From the NCBI RefSeq assembly GCF_000182745.2, contig NC_016027.1, forward strand, positions 65,001 to 129,000: a stretch of 64,000 bases of DNA, written 5' to 3'. The stretch comes from Komagataeibacter medellinensis NBRC 3288 (GTDB taxonomy: Bacteria; Pseudomonadota; Alphaproteobacteria; Acetobacterales; Acetobacteraceae). The position numbers and the translations under genes are program-made. Numbering within the stretch: the stretch's first letter is position 1; each line of letters begins with the position of its first letter. The notes under the pieces were generated by a model, which was given only the letters and a program-made list of their open reading frames with translations, searched no databases and was not told where the DNA came from. Positions 54,281 to 63,614 of the stretch are shown piece by piece.

Positions 54281-55771
54281 ATGACCAGTCTGTGTGATGT
54301 ATCGGCAATAGGGCTCTGTCAGATGATGCGGGCGGGTGATGTGTCCGCGCGTGAGGTTCTGGACTCCTGCCTTGAGCGGATTGAGGAAATCAATCCCGCC
54401 ATCAATGCCATTGTTGCCATGGATGTACAGGCGGCACGTACCCAGGCGGACCGTGCCGACAAGACCCTGCGGGCAGGGGAAGAGGTCGGTCCGTTATGCG
54501 GGCTGCCTGTCGGCATCAAGGATACACACGTCACCGCCCATCTGCGCACGACCTTTGGCAGCCCTATCTATGCCAGTTATGTGCCGGAGCATGATCAGGG
54601 CATTGTCCACCGGTTACGTGCTGCCGGGGCGGTCATTGTTGGCAAGACCAATACGCCGGAATGGGCGGCAGGCGCCAACAGCCGCAACCCGGTGTACGGC
54701 GCAACGGGCAACCCGTTCAATCCACTGCTTTCCGCTGCCGGGTCATCTGGCGGGTCGGGTGCGGCGCTAGCCTGCGGCATGCTGCCCCTGTGCACGGGAT
54801 CCGACACGGGTGGCAGCCTGCGCAACCCTGCAGCCTTCAATGGCATTGTCGGCATGCGCCCATCCCCCGGGCTGGTGGCGAACGAACGGCGGCCACAGGG
54901 CTGGTTCCCGCTTTCGGTTGATGGGCCGATGGCACGTAATGTGGCGGATACGGCGCTCATGCTGTCCGTCATTACCAGTGACTCCTGCGAAGACCCGCTG
55001 GCCTACACCCTGCCGACCGGGGCCGTGCGCGCTGTGCCGCAGCACTATACCCCCACTGAACCCGCCATTACAGGCAGGCTGCGCCTTGCCGTGACCGAGG
55101 ATTTCGGCTTTGCACCCACCGAAAATCTTGTCAGGCGGGCCTTTCGGGCCCGGCTGCCAGCCATTGGCGCCCTGTTTGGCAGCATGACGCAGGCGCATCC
55201 TGACTGCACGCAGGCTGACGAGGCCTTCAGCATCCAGCGTGCTTCCATGTTTCTCTCCGCGCATCATGAGCGCTATGTCAGCCACTTTGATCAGATTGGT
55301 CCCAATATTCGTGCCAATATTGAAGAGGGGCTTAAATATACCCTGCACGACCAAGCTCGCGCGGCTGTCCAGCAGACCCGTATCTATCGGTCCTATCAGG
55401 CGTTTTTCCAGGATCATGATATCCTGATCAGTCCCGCCATCACTCTTTCCCCCCGACCTTGGACGGAACTGTACCCTGCCGAGATAGATGGCAAGAAAAC
55501 GCGCAGTTATTACCACTGGCTGGCACTGGCCTATGCGGTGACCCTGGCCGGACATCCTGCCATAAGCATTCCCGTAGGGCTTGATGAGGCAGGCATGCCA
55601 TTCGGGCTGCAGATTGTCGGCCCCCGGGGTGGGGATGTGCTGCTGCTGCAGGTTGCCCTTGCCGTGGAGCAGGCGCTGGCGTCCGATCCGGTCCTGTGCC
55701 GCCCCCTGCCGGATCTTGACGCGTTGCGCAGGGCGCCTCCCATTGCGCAGTATCCCGGCTTCTTCGGATAA
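54281..55771 (+). CDS. Amidase signature family protein
   Basis: 496 residues from the ATG at 54281. The Ser-cisSer-Lys triad is clear: Lys80 in 'LPVGIKDTHVT', Ser155 in 'SAAGSSGGSGAALACGM' and Ser179 in 'GSDTGGSLRNPAAF'. The C-terminal part has 'LAGHPAISIPVGLDEAGMPF'. It hydrolyses an amide bond, possibly of an amino-acid amide, acylamide or carbamate. Standing between a D-carbamoylase and a D-amino-acid dehydrogenase, it may deliver a free amino acid. No signal peptide, so it is cytoplasmic. Confidence 0.92.
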   Translation: MTSLCDVSAIGLCQMMRAGDVSAREVLDSCLERIEEINPAINAIVAMDVQAARTQADRADKTLRAGEEVGPLCGLPVGIKDTHVTAHLRTTFGSPIYASYVPEHDQGIVHRLRAAGAVIVGKTNTPEWAAGANSRNPVYGATGNPFNPLLSAAGSSGGSGAALACGMLPLCTGSDTGGSLRNPAAFNGIVGMRPSPGLVANERRPQGWFPLSVDGPMARNVADTALMLSVITSDSCEDPLAYTLPTGAVRAVPQHYTPTEPAITGRLRLAVTEDFGFAPTENLVRRAFRARLPAIGALFGSMTQAHPDCTQADEAFSIQRASMFLSAHHERYVSHFDQIGPNIRANIEEGLKYTLHDQARAAVQQTRIYRSYQAFFQDHDILISPAITLSPRPWTELYPAEIDGKKTRSYYHWLALAYAVTLAGHPAISIPVGLDEAGMPFGLQIVGPRGGDVLLLQVALAVEQALASDPVLCRPLPDLDALRRAPPIAQYPGFFG

Positions 55772-55857
55772 CGGCTGCGCAAGGCGGCCTGTAGTCTGGC
55801 AGAGCCAATAATGATGCCACGACCGCTTGCCGTGGTGGTGGTACGAACGGAATGGGA

Positions 55858-57114
55858 ATGATGAAAGCATCGGTAATCGTTTTGGGTGCGGGCATGGTCG
55901 GCACCAGCACGGCCTACCACCTGCGGCAGCAGGGGCTGGAGGTTGTTCTGGTCGATGCCAGGCAGCCCGGGCTGGAAACATCGTACGGGAATGCGGGTGT
56001 GATCCAGCGAGAGGCAGTCGAGCCCTATCCGTTCCCCCGTTCGGTAGGCAAACTGCTCAAGGTGGGGCTGGGGCTGGACAATACGGTTCATTACACGCCA
56101 TCCGCGCTGCCGGGTCTTGCCTCGCGCCTGTTGCGGTACTGGTGGAATTCACGCCCATCGGCCTATGGCGATATTGCCGGTGCCTATTCCGCCCTGATCC
56201 GGCATGCGCTGGACGAACACCTTCCCATGATCGAGCGCGCGGGTGCATCCGACCAGATCATCAAGGATACGGGCATGTATATCATGTACCGTTCGGCGCG
56301 CGAGCTCACGGCCGAAGCCGCCATTGCGCGGCAGAAGGCGCAACAGTATGGCCTGAAGCTTGATGTGCTGAACGGGACGGAACTGGCATCGGCGCAACCC
56401 ATGCTTAAATGCAGCATGGCGGGGGCACTGCATTGGCGCGATCCATGGAGCATTCACGGCCCCGGCCGACTGGTGGGGCGGTATGCTGAGCTGTTTGGGC
56501 GTGATGGCGGCCATTTTACCATTGGTCATGCCCAGACCCTGCGCCGGGACGGGGCGGGCTGGCAGATCGGCACGGCAGATGGCGTGGTGCAGGCCGAGCA
56601 TGTGGTGATTGCGCTGGGCCCCTGGGCGCGGGAGGTCCTGCAACAGTTCGGTTACAATGTGCCGCTTTTTGTCAAACGGGGCTACCACCGTGAATATGGC
56701 GCGGTGAAGAACTGTCCCGATGCGCCGTTGCTCGATACCCATACTGGCACAATGCTGGCCCCTATGGGCGATGGCGTGCTGCGTATTACCACAGGGGCGG
56801 ATTTTTCACGTTTCGGCGCGCCGCCCTCCCTGCGGCAGTTGACGCGCTGCTGCCACCATGCCGGTGAGATGCTTGACCTTGGTGGCAGCCGCCCCAAGGC
56901 CGGACCGTGGCTGGGTAACCGGCCCTGCATGCCCGACATGCTGCCCGTTATCGGGCCGGCACCCCGGCACAGGGGCATGTGGTTCCATTTTGGTCATGGA
57001 CATCAGGGTATTACGCTTGGCCCGGTAACGGGGCGCATGCTGGCTGAACGCATTGCGGGCAAGACACCCTTCATCAATATGACGCCTTATCTGCCTGAGC
57101 GCCTGAACCTGTAA
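55858..57114 (+). CDS. D-amino-acid dehydrogenase-like FAD oxidoreductase (DadA type)
   Basis: 418 residues from the ATG at 55858; adjacent ATGs at 55852 and 55861 differ by only a few residues. The FAD-binding dinucleotide motif 'VIVLGAGMVGTSTAYHLRQQ' is at the N terminus. 'ETSYGNAGVIQREAVEPYPF' is the DadA-type second motif, and 'MWFHFGHGHQGITLGPVTGR' forms the C-terminal flavin contact. DadA oxidises D-amino acids to 2-oxo acids with electrons passed to quinones. It follows the amidase gene by 86 bp. It fits as the final oxidation step for D-amino acids released upstream. Confidence 0.88.
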   Translation: MMKASVIVLGAGMVGTSTAYHLRQQGLEVVLVDARQPGLETSYGNAGVIQREAVEPYPFPRSVGKLLKVGLGLDNTVHYTPSALPGLASRLLRYWWNSRPSAYGDIAGAYSALIRHALDEHLPMIERAGASDQIIKDTGMYIMYRSARELTAEAAIARQKAQQYGLKLDVLNGTELASAQPMLKCSMAGALHWRDPWSIHGPGRLVGRYAELFGRDGGHFTIGHAQTLRRDGAGWQIGTADGVVQAEHVVIALGPWAREVLQQFGYNVPLFVKRGYHREYGAVKNCPDAPLLDTHTGTMLAPMGDGVLRITTGADFSRFGAPPSLRQLTRCCHHAGEMLDLGGSRPKAGPWLGNRPCMPDMLPVIGPAPRHRGMWFHFGHGHQGITLGPVTGRMLAERIAGKTPFINMTPYLPERLNL

Positions 57115-57175
57115 CATCAGGCCGGGCGCGAATAATGCCGCTCCGTGCCATTACTGATATGAAATGGGATCCGTG

Positions 57176-58432
57176 ATGCCATTCAATAGTAAAAATCCTG
57201 TATCGAAATGGTGGGTGTTCGCGCTTCTCTACGCGGCCTGGTGTCTTTCCTTTCTGGACCGCTCGGCCATGAACATGGCTGCACCCGTTATTGTCGGAGA
57301 TCTGCATATTTCACCAGCCAGGCAGGGCATGGTACTGGGCATATTCTATTTGGGATATTCCTTCATGCAGATTCCTGGTGGGTGGATGTCCGACCGGTAT
57401 GGCCCCAAATGGATTGTCATCGTGGCACTGGTCGTATGGTCGGTCTTTACCATGATGACCGGGCTGACATGGTCATTTCTGTCCCTTATCGGGGTGCGTA
57501 TCCTGTTCGGGCTGGGAGAAGGGATCTTTCCCGGTGCGAGTGTAAAGAGCATTTACCAGTATTTCGTGTCAAAAGAGAGAGGCAGCACGACGGCATTCCT
57601 GATGTCGTCAAACTTTGTTGGAAGTATGATCGCGCCGTTCATCATCATTCCTCTTATCTATTACATGGGCTGGCGTGCCCTGTTCGTGGTCATGAGTGGC
57701 GTCGGGATGCTGCTGGCGGCCGTGTATGCCCTGTCGGTGCCAGCACGGGTAAAATCATCAGATACTGCAGTGGGGGTGCCCGTAAACTGGCATACGATTG
57801 CAACACTGTTCAGATTGCGTGAAACATGGCGGCTTTTCGGTATTTTCTTCTGTATCAGCCTGGTCAACAAGGGGTTGGATACTTGGATGCCGTCCTACCT
57901 GCTACGTGAATGTGGCATTTCCCTCAAATCTGCCGGCTTCCTGCTTTCAGCGCCCTATCTGTCCGCTGGGATTGCAACGGCGCTGGGGGGATGGGTGCTG
58001 ATGCGGTATTTTCGTGACCGTGAGCGCATGTTCATGAACGTAAACATCATGCTGCTGTGTCTGGCGCTGGGTGGCATGTACTGTGCCTCTACGGTTAATC
58101 AAGTCATCGTGTGTGAAGTCCTGGTCTATTTTTTCAAGTCCTTTGTTTTTTCAACCATCATGTTCCTGCCTTCACGCACGATGCCGCCTGTCTTTATCGG
58201 ATTAGGCATCAGCATCGTAAATTTTGGCGGCCAGACTGCAGGCTTCGTGTCTGCGCCGCTTATCGGGGTCATACTGGGGTTTACAAAAAGCTACAGTATC
58301 GTTTTTCTCTGTCTTGTAGGCGCTGCGGTAGGCGCCATGGTCATCAACATGGCGTATGGCCGTCTCGCACTGTATCCGGCGCGCGGCGAGGATAGGCAAC
58401 CGCGTGGTAGCAATACGTTCCCGATCACATAG
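57176..58432 (+). CDS. MFS transporter, ACS-like
   Basis: 418 residues from the ATG at 57176. Twelve membrane segments; 'AAWCLSFLDRSAMNMAAPVI', 'ARQGMVLGIFYLGYSFMQIP', 'GGWMSDRYGPKWI' and 'LFGLGEGIFPGASVKSIYQY' are typical of organic-anion (ACS) carriers. It is the last gene of the plus-strand island series and probably imports the substrate of the amidase, carbamoylase and D-amino-acid dehydrogenase set. An IS3 fragment follows the stop. Confidence 0.9.
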   Translation: MPFNSKNPVSKWWVFALLYAAWCLSFLDRSAMNMAAPVIVGDLHISPARQGMVLGIFYLGYSFMQIPGGWMSDRYGPKWIVIVALVVWSVFTMMTGLTWSFLSLIGVRILFGLGEGIFPGASVKSIYQYFVSKERGSTTAFLMSSNFVGSMIAPFIIIPLIYYMGWRALFVVMSGVGMLLAAVYALSVPARVKSSDTAVGVPVNWHTIATLFRLRETWRLFGIFFCISLVNKGLDTWMPSYLLRECGISLKSAGFLLSAPYLSAGIATALGGWVLMRYFRDRERMFMNVNIMLLCLALGGMYCASTVNQVIVCEVLVYFFKSFVFSTIMFLPSRTMPPVFIGLGISIVNFGGQTAGFVSAPLIGVILGFTKSYSIVFLCLVGAAVGAMVINMAYGRLALYPARGEDRQPRGSNTFPIT

Positions 58433-58439
58433 AGCATAA

Positions 58440-58847
58440 TCCGATCTAACGGGCTCATTTTAAGATTCCCATACTGGACTTGTAACGGTTTTGTACCGGT
58501 CATCTGAGCGTTTTAAGCTCGTATCAGGAGACCGACGAGATCATGAAGCATACGGAAGATTTCAAACGCGAGGCCGTGAGAATTGCGTTGAGCAGTGGGC
58601 TGTCATGTACGCGCATTGCGGCCGACCTTGGTATTGGCAAATCCACTCTGGGTAAATGGATAGTGGATTACCGTCCGACCGGGCTGACATCCGAGCATCA
58701 GGGTGACCTGGCCCGCGAGAATGAACGTCTTCGTCTGGAGAACTGGATTCTGCGGGAGGAGAGGGAAAGCCTAAAAAAAGCTACCCAGTTCTTTGCGAGC
58801 CAAAAGCCATGAGGTTCGCCTTCATCCATGGGCATCGGCCTTATACC
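58440..58847 (+). mobile_element. IS3-family element, left part only
   Basis: Starts near the end of the MFS gene, contains an intact orfA, and stops soon after the first codons of orfB, where IS630 sequence takes over at about 58850. The right end is missing. Boundaries are approximate. Confidence 0.6.
58543..58812 (+). CDS. IS3-family transposase OrfA
   Basis: 89 residues. A helix-turn-helix of the Tnp_1 type ('TEDFKREAVRIALSSGLSCT', 'IAADLGIGKSTLGKWIVDYR') is followed by a leucine-zipper-like helix ('ENERLRLENWILREERESLK') and the usual end 'KKATQFFASQKP'. 'caggagaccgacgagatc' precedes the ATG. The downstream orfB is reduced to about a dozen codons ('AFIHGHRP' in the next frame), so the element cannot move by itself. 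Confidence 0.87.
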   Translation: MKHTEDFKREAVRIALSSGLSCTRIAADLGIGKSTLGKWIVDYRPTGLTSEHQGDLARENERLRLENWILREERESLKKATQFFASQKP

Positions 58848-58852
58848 AATGG

Positions 58853-59513
58853 TTATAGAGACTGACCTGTATGATCCCACTTTCTGAGACCGATGGATTG
58901 GATGGTTTCCGGCAGGTCGGCAAGGTTGTTCCAGGCTGAACAGGCAGCGTCGATGATGTGCTTGATGCCGTCAAAGACGGTATTGGACAACCAGTTGGCA
59001 CGTAGGAACTGCCAGATATTCTCGACCGGGTTCAGTTCGGGAGCACGGGACGGCAGGAAGATCAGGCTGACATTGCGGGGCATTTTGAGCCTGGGCGTAG
59101 TATGCCATCCGGCGCGATAGAGCAGGACAACCGCGTGGACGTCTCATGCCACGCAACGCGAGATTTCCTCGATATGCAGTTGCAGGCTAGCCGTGCCGGT
59201 GAATGGGAGCGCCAGGCCAGCGGCCTTGCCGCACGCCGGGCAGATCGCCCCGAACTGCCAGGCATTGTCGTAGCGCTGGTTGGCCGGCTGGCGTGGCCGC
59301 TTGTCGCGCCAGGCCCATTGCCGGACGATGCCGTTCTTCTGGCCGATCCGGGCCTCGTCCTGAAACCAGATCTCTATCGGCTTTCCCTTTTGCAGATGGC
59401 CGGTGTGGGCGCTCGGGATGCGAGGGAAGTTTTTTTGAATGCCTCCATGACGGCAGGATCCTGCCCCGGATGACGCGGCCGGGCGCTGACATGGGAAAAA
59501 CCGAGACTGTGTA
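58853..59513 (-). pseudogene. IS630-family transposase fragment, frameshifted
   Basis: On the minus strand the C terminus 'LPSRAPELNPVENIWQFLRA' and 'GIKHIIDAACSAWNNLADLP' is a clean IS630 DDE end with the catalytic Glu. Further upstream, 'QDPAVMEAFKK', 'WFQDEARIGQKNGI'-like and 'RAGWHTTPRLK'-like pieces appear in different frames, so several shifts occur. The N-terminal third is missing where the IS256 element begins. It is unrelated in detail to the IS630 relic at 13581. Confidence 0.75.
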
Positions 59514-60807
59514 GAATTTTGTGCGGTGCCATTTTTTCAGGCCATTGGGAAACGATCATCGAACATGATAGCGAGCTGGCATCTGACAGCGTACCATTCG
59601 CGCACTGAGCGCTTCCACTGTGCTGAGGTAGCATTGAGCGCCAGGTAAATCAATTTTGCTGCGGCCTCTTCACTGGGGAAATGGCCGCGGGTGCGCACGG
59701 CACGACGGATCTTTGAGTTCAGGGCCTCAATGGCATTTGTTGTGTAAATCAACCTGCGCACTTCTGGAGGATAATCGAGGAACGGAATGACCTCATTCCA
59801 TGCCCTGCGCCAACTGGGCGCGATGGCCGGGTATTGTCTGCCCAGATCGCTTTCTTCGAACCCGCCGAGGGCTGCCTCGGCCTCTGTGGCGTCCACTGCT
59901 GTATAGATTGCCTTGAGAGCTGTGGCGATGGCCTTGCGGTCCTTGTAGCTGGCAAAGCTCATGGAATGACGCAGCAGATGAACGATACACGTCTGAATGC
60001 GGGTTCTGGGGAAGACCGCCTCAATGGCCTGCGGAAAGCCCTTCAGCCCGTCGACTACGGCGATCAGGATGTCCTGCACACCCCGATTGCGCAGGTCGCT
60101 GAGGACCTTGGCCCAGAATTTGGCCCCTTCATTCGCCTGGAACCACAGCCCCAGAACGTCCCGTGTGCCGTCAGGCAGGATCGCGAGCGCCACGAAGACA
60201 GCCTTGTTCGAGACAGTCCCATCACTGCGGATATTGACCCGGATCGCGTCCATGAAGACGATCGGGTAGCAGGGTTCCAGCGGACGGTTCTGCCAGGCGG
60301 CGACCTCCTCCATCACGGCGTCGGTAATCGCGGAAATGAGGCTCGGGGAGGCCTCAACGCCATAGATTTCTTCAATATGCCCCTGGATTTCGCGGGTTGT
60401 CAGACCTCGGGCATACATGCTGATGATCTTGCGGTCGAACTCGGGAAAGCGACGCTGATACTTTGCAATCAACATCGGATCAAACGTACCGTTCCGATCC
60501 CGGGGAATATCCAGAACAACCTTGCCGCTCTGTGTCGTCACGGTCTTCTGGCTATTGCCGTTTCTGCGGTTGGGCGGCTGATTATCCTCAGCAGAGGCGC
60601 CATCGGCGCGCTCCTCATCAAGATGAAGTGTCATCTCCGTGTTGAGCGCCCGCTCCGCCAGAGCCTTCGTCAATTCCGAGAGTATGCCGCTTTTGCCAAA
60701 CAGGTCGCCCGGTGAACGACCTTCCATCAGACGGTCCAGAAGATCTTTATCAATGCTCATGCGGGGGCTCCTCTTCGAGCAGATTATCACCGCACCGCAC
60801 AAAATTC
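59514..60807 (-). mobile_element. IS256-family insertion sequence
   Basis: GAATTTTGTGCGGTGC occurs at 59514-59529 and as its exact reverse complement at 60792-60807: a perfect 16-bp terminal repeat around one intact transposase gene, 1294 bp in all. The flanks differ ('gactgtgta' left, 'aggatagtc' right), so the expected 8-9 bp target duplication is absent. The two sides also belong to different ISs. Confidence 0.88.
59537..60760 (-). CDS. IS256-family (mutator-type) transposase
   Basis: 407 residues from the ATG at 60760. Mutator-type signatures: 'LDIPRDRNGTFDPMLIAKYQ', 'GLTTREIQGHIEEIYGVEAS' and the catalytic motifs 'IVFMDAIRVNIRSDG', 'AVVDGLKGFPQAIEAVFP' and 'TTNAIEALNSKIRRAVRTRG' (D, D, E). 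The C terminus ends 'LAIMFDDRFPMA' as usual. Full length and unbroken, so probably functional. Confidence 0.94.
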   Translation of the reverse strand: MSIDKDLLDRLMEGRSPGDLFGKSGILSELTKALAERALNTEMTLHLDEERADGASAEDNQPPNRRNGNSQKTVTTQSGKVVLDIPRDRNGTFDPMLIAKYQRRFPEFDRKIISMYARGLTTREIQGHIEEIYGVEASPSLISAITDAVMEEVAAWQNRPLEPCYPIVFMDAIRVNIRSDGTVSNKAVFVALAILPDGTRDVLGLWFQANEGAKFWAKVLSDLRNRGVQDILIAVVDGLKGFPQAIEAVFPRTRIQTCIVHLLRHSMSFASYKDRKAIATALKAIYTAVDATEAEAALGGFEESDLGRQYPAIAPSWRRAWNEVIPFLDYPPEVRRLIYTTNAIEALNSKIRRAVRTRGHFPSEEAAAKLIYLALNATSAQWKRSVREWYAVRCQLAIMFDDRFPMA

Positions 60808-61713
60808 AGGATAGTCCCATCCAAGGATCATCTCGACGCTGCCCGTCACCCCGGCGGTGATGCCGTTCGTGTCGCCAACACCCGCAAGGGCCAGACCGCG
60901 CTTCTGCGCTGGATCGGCGACATCAAAGCCGTTGCCCGGGTGGTGTTCGAGCCAACCGGCCCCTATCACCGCACACCGGAGGAACGTCTGACGGCCGTTG
61001 GTATCCCGCAGGTCAAGGTTAATCCATGACAGGCGCGGCGTTTCGCCGGAGCCACCGGCAAACTCGCGAAGACAGATCGCGTCGATGCGTTGATGCTCGC
61101 GCGCTATGGTGCCTTGCTGGAGCCGGTTGCCCGTCCGGTCCGCACGGATCTACAGAACCGCCTGGCCGAACTGGTGGCCGCGCGCCGCAGTTTGATGCGC
61201 GACCGCACGGCAACGCTCAATCGCCTCAAGACCCTGACGATCGGCTTGCTGCAGCGCCACGCGCGTCATCGCCTGCGGCAGATCGAGGCGCAGGTTACAT
61301 CCCTCAATGCGGCGACTGACGCGCTCGTGGCGGAAGATGCGCATCTGTCACGGCGCCGGGACGTGCTGGTCAGTATTCCGGGACTGGGAACGGTTACAAC
61401 TCATGCGCTTCTGGCCGACATGCCCGAACTCGGCATGATGAGAGAAGGTCAGGCAGCCTCATTGGCCGGGATGGCACCCATTGCGCGCCAGTCCGGCGCA
61501 TGGCGAGGCCGCAGCTTCATCCAGGGTGGTCGTGCCACCGTGCGGCAAGCGCTCTACATGCCGGCTATCGTCGCCATGCGGTTCAACCCAGAGCTCAAGC
61601 GTGTTTACGACCGGCTCATCGCCAAGGGGAAACACGCCAGGATCGCCATTACCGCAATCATGCGAAAGCTCATCGTGCTCGCAAACGCCCTGTTTCACAA
61701 AGATCGGCTTTAG
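60808..61713 (+). pseudogene. IS110-family transposase, 5'-truncated with nonsense codon
   Basis: The frame opens at the IS256 junction at 'SKDHLDAARHPGGDAVRVAN', just after the position of the first catalytic Asp, so about ten N-terminal residues are lost. It reads through 'VVFEPTGPYHRT', then an in-frame TGA at 61027 replaces an expected Arg before 'QARRFAGATGKLAKTDRVDA'. The rest is intact to 'SIPGLGTVTTHALLADMPEL' and the serine motif 'ARQSGAWRGRSFIQGGRATV'. The two-part state makes it non-functional; a restart within the C-terminal 207 codons would lack the RuvC domain. Confidence 0.85.
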
Positions 61714-61791
61714 ACGCCAAAAGCCGCTTGACCACAACGGATACTCTCAGAGAAGATCAACAGTTATACCATTCAGGCGAGGAGACGTTGC

Positions 61792-63240
61792 TTATAGTGC
61801 AGTGCGATAGGGTGCGATGCCACGTCCTTCGTTATCGACATCAACACGATGACCTACCATCGGCAGGGCACGATGATGGCAGTGTTCGCGGGTGCATGCG
61901 CGACAGCCAGGACCGATGGGAATGATCATACGCGGATCTTTCAGGTCCAGTCCCGCAGAATAGACGATCTGGGGCGCGTCGGTGATGGAGCAGCCAAGGA
62001 CCACAGCCGTCAGACGTGGTCGGTCAAGATAAGAGATGCTGTTGCGTCCGACTGTCCGCGCGATATTGAGATAGACCGCGCCGTCGGTAGTCTGGGATAG
62101 CTGGACCTGCACCTGCTGGGGGGTGCTGAAGGCGCGGAAAATGTTCCATAACGGACACGGACCGCCAAAGCGGGACTGTGTAAAGCGGTTCGCACTGAAA
62201 CTTTTAAGAATGTTTCCCGCAATATCCGTCTTCAGGAAATAAAAGGGGATTCCTTCATGCCCAGGGCGTTGCATGGTGCTCAGTCGGTGGCAGGCCTGCT
62301 CGAAACTGACACCAAAATGGCGTTGCAGTAGTTCCAGATCATGGCGCACTTCATGTGCCGTAACACGAAATTGCTCATAAGGCAGAAGCAATGCACCCGC
62401 GAAATAGTTGGTAAGATAAACGCGTGCCAATCCCCGCGCCTCACTTTCCTTCAGGCGTGAACGGCGGACTACGCGTGCGAACAGACTTTGATGTTCGATC
62501 TGACCCAATGCCTGTGCCATCCAGAACGTGCTGCTTTCCGAAGGGGCAAGGCGTGACAGGAACAGGATGCGTTGGCGACGGTCGATGTGCCACATCAGGC
62601 CTTTCTGGCTCAGGTTGAGGTCGATTTCAGTGCGGATGCCATGGTGGTCAAGTAGGTAGCGGGCAAGCTGCTCACCAGGACTGCCTTCATCAAGGCGCAT
62701 CATCTCAAATTGCTGTTCCGCACAGCGATCAATCTCGTCAAAATAGTTACGTTGCGCCTGAACCCAGTCATTCACGGCTTCATAAGGTTCAACCCGATCA
62801 GGGCCGTCATGCTGCATCGCGCGTGATGACGCAGATCCTCCCCCGATTAGCGCCGCTTCGGCATGTTCTTGCCGCAAAAGATAGGCACGATAAAGCCGCA
62901 CGAACTGCGCACATAGATCTGGGGCTACACGCATGGCGGCGTGAATACTGTCAAGCCGTATGGCATCCATGTCGAATACAGGATCAGCCAGAATTTCCCG
63001 TACGGCCTGTATGCCGCGTGTTTCTTCGGTATCGCTAAAATAATCCGCACCGACGGAGAAAAGAGTGCATAGCGCGCCAAGCAATGTAATGGGAAGCGGC
63101 CTTGCATCATGTTCAATCTGGTTCAGGTAACTGGCGGAAATACCTAGTCGCTGTGCCAGTGCGCTCTGTGTCATTCCGACACGGTGTCGCTGATGACGGA
63201 TACGTGATCCAGTAAAGGTTTTGGTAGCGGCTTTTTTCAT
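61792..63240 (-). CDS. ScfR-type XRE regulator of short-chain fatty acyl metabolism
   Basis: 482 residues from the ATG at 63240 (a 17-residue longer form is possible). The N-terminal HTH_3 domain ('RIRHQRHRVGMTQSALAQRL', 'ISASYLNQIEHDARPLPI') is followed by an IrrE-like middle region ('ARGLARVYLTNYFAGALLLP', 'EQACHRLSTMQRPG'). The C-terminal domain has the Cys-rich end 'GPGCRACTREHCHHRALP', typical of ScfR/RamB-like regulators. These control acetate, propionate or glyoxylate genes. The divergent acyl-CoA synthetase gene 375 bp away supports such a role. Confidence 0.88.
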   Translation of the reverse strand: MKKAATKTFTGSRIRHQRHRVGMTQSALAQRLGISASYLNQIEHDARPLPITLLGALCTLFSVGADYFSDTEETRGIQAVREILADPVFDMDAIRLDSIHAAMRVAPDLCAQFVRLYRAYLLRQEHAEAALIGGGSASSRAMQHDGPDRVEPYEAVNDWVQAQRNYFDEIDRCAEQQFEMMRLDEGSPGEQLARYLLDHHGIRTEIDLNLSQKGLMWHIDRRQRILFLSRLAPSESSTFWMAQALGQIEHQSLFARVVRRSRLKESEARGLARVYLTNYFAGALLLPYEQFRVTAHEVRHDLELLQRHFGVSFEQACHRLSTMQRPGHEGIPFYFLKTDIAGNILKSFSANRFTQSRFGGPCPLWNIFRAFSTPQQVQVQLSQTTDGAVYLNIARTVGRNSISYLDRPRLTAVVLGCSITDAPQIVYSAGLDLKDPRMIIPIGPGCRACTREHCHHRALPMVGHRVDVDNEGRGIAPYRTAL

Positions 63241-63614
63241 CTTCGCAATCTTTGCAATTCGCGGCGCGGCATTCGCCCCTTTAAACGGCAAAACATCTTC
63301 CGTCTACAATCAGGATTTGCCAAAGTCTGGGTAACAAAAAAACAAGAGCAGAAAACATGAAGCGCCATGACGGAAAAAAACAATTATAAAATAAACATGT
63401 TCTGCAAAATATAAAGTGCAGATTGTGTTTTCTGGCACGGCCTGCTGGACATAAGACATCGTTTGGTCAATGTCCGGCAGGTTGCATGCCATACCGCATC
63501 CCTGCCTTTGCCTGTTGTGATGCAATTCGTAAGCAATCTTTCCTGCCGGTTTATTCGTCGCTGTTTCCTGGGCGGTGGATGTGGGCGCAACCCGATAGAT
63601 TAAGGAACAGGACC
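63241..63614. promoter_or_regulatory. Divergent control region, ScfR regulator and acyl-CoA synthetase
   Basis: 374 bp without a recognisable gene. TTTGCAATTC (63251) and TTTGCCAAAG (63316-63325) resemble the TTTGCAAA-type sites bound by RamB-like regulators. 'aaggaacagg' at 63602-63611 is the ribosome site of the plus-strand gene. Short open frames here show no family features. Confidence 0.4.
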
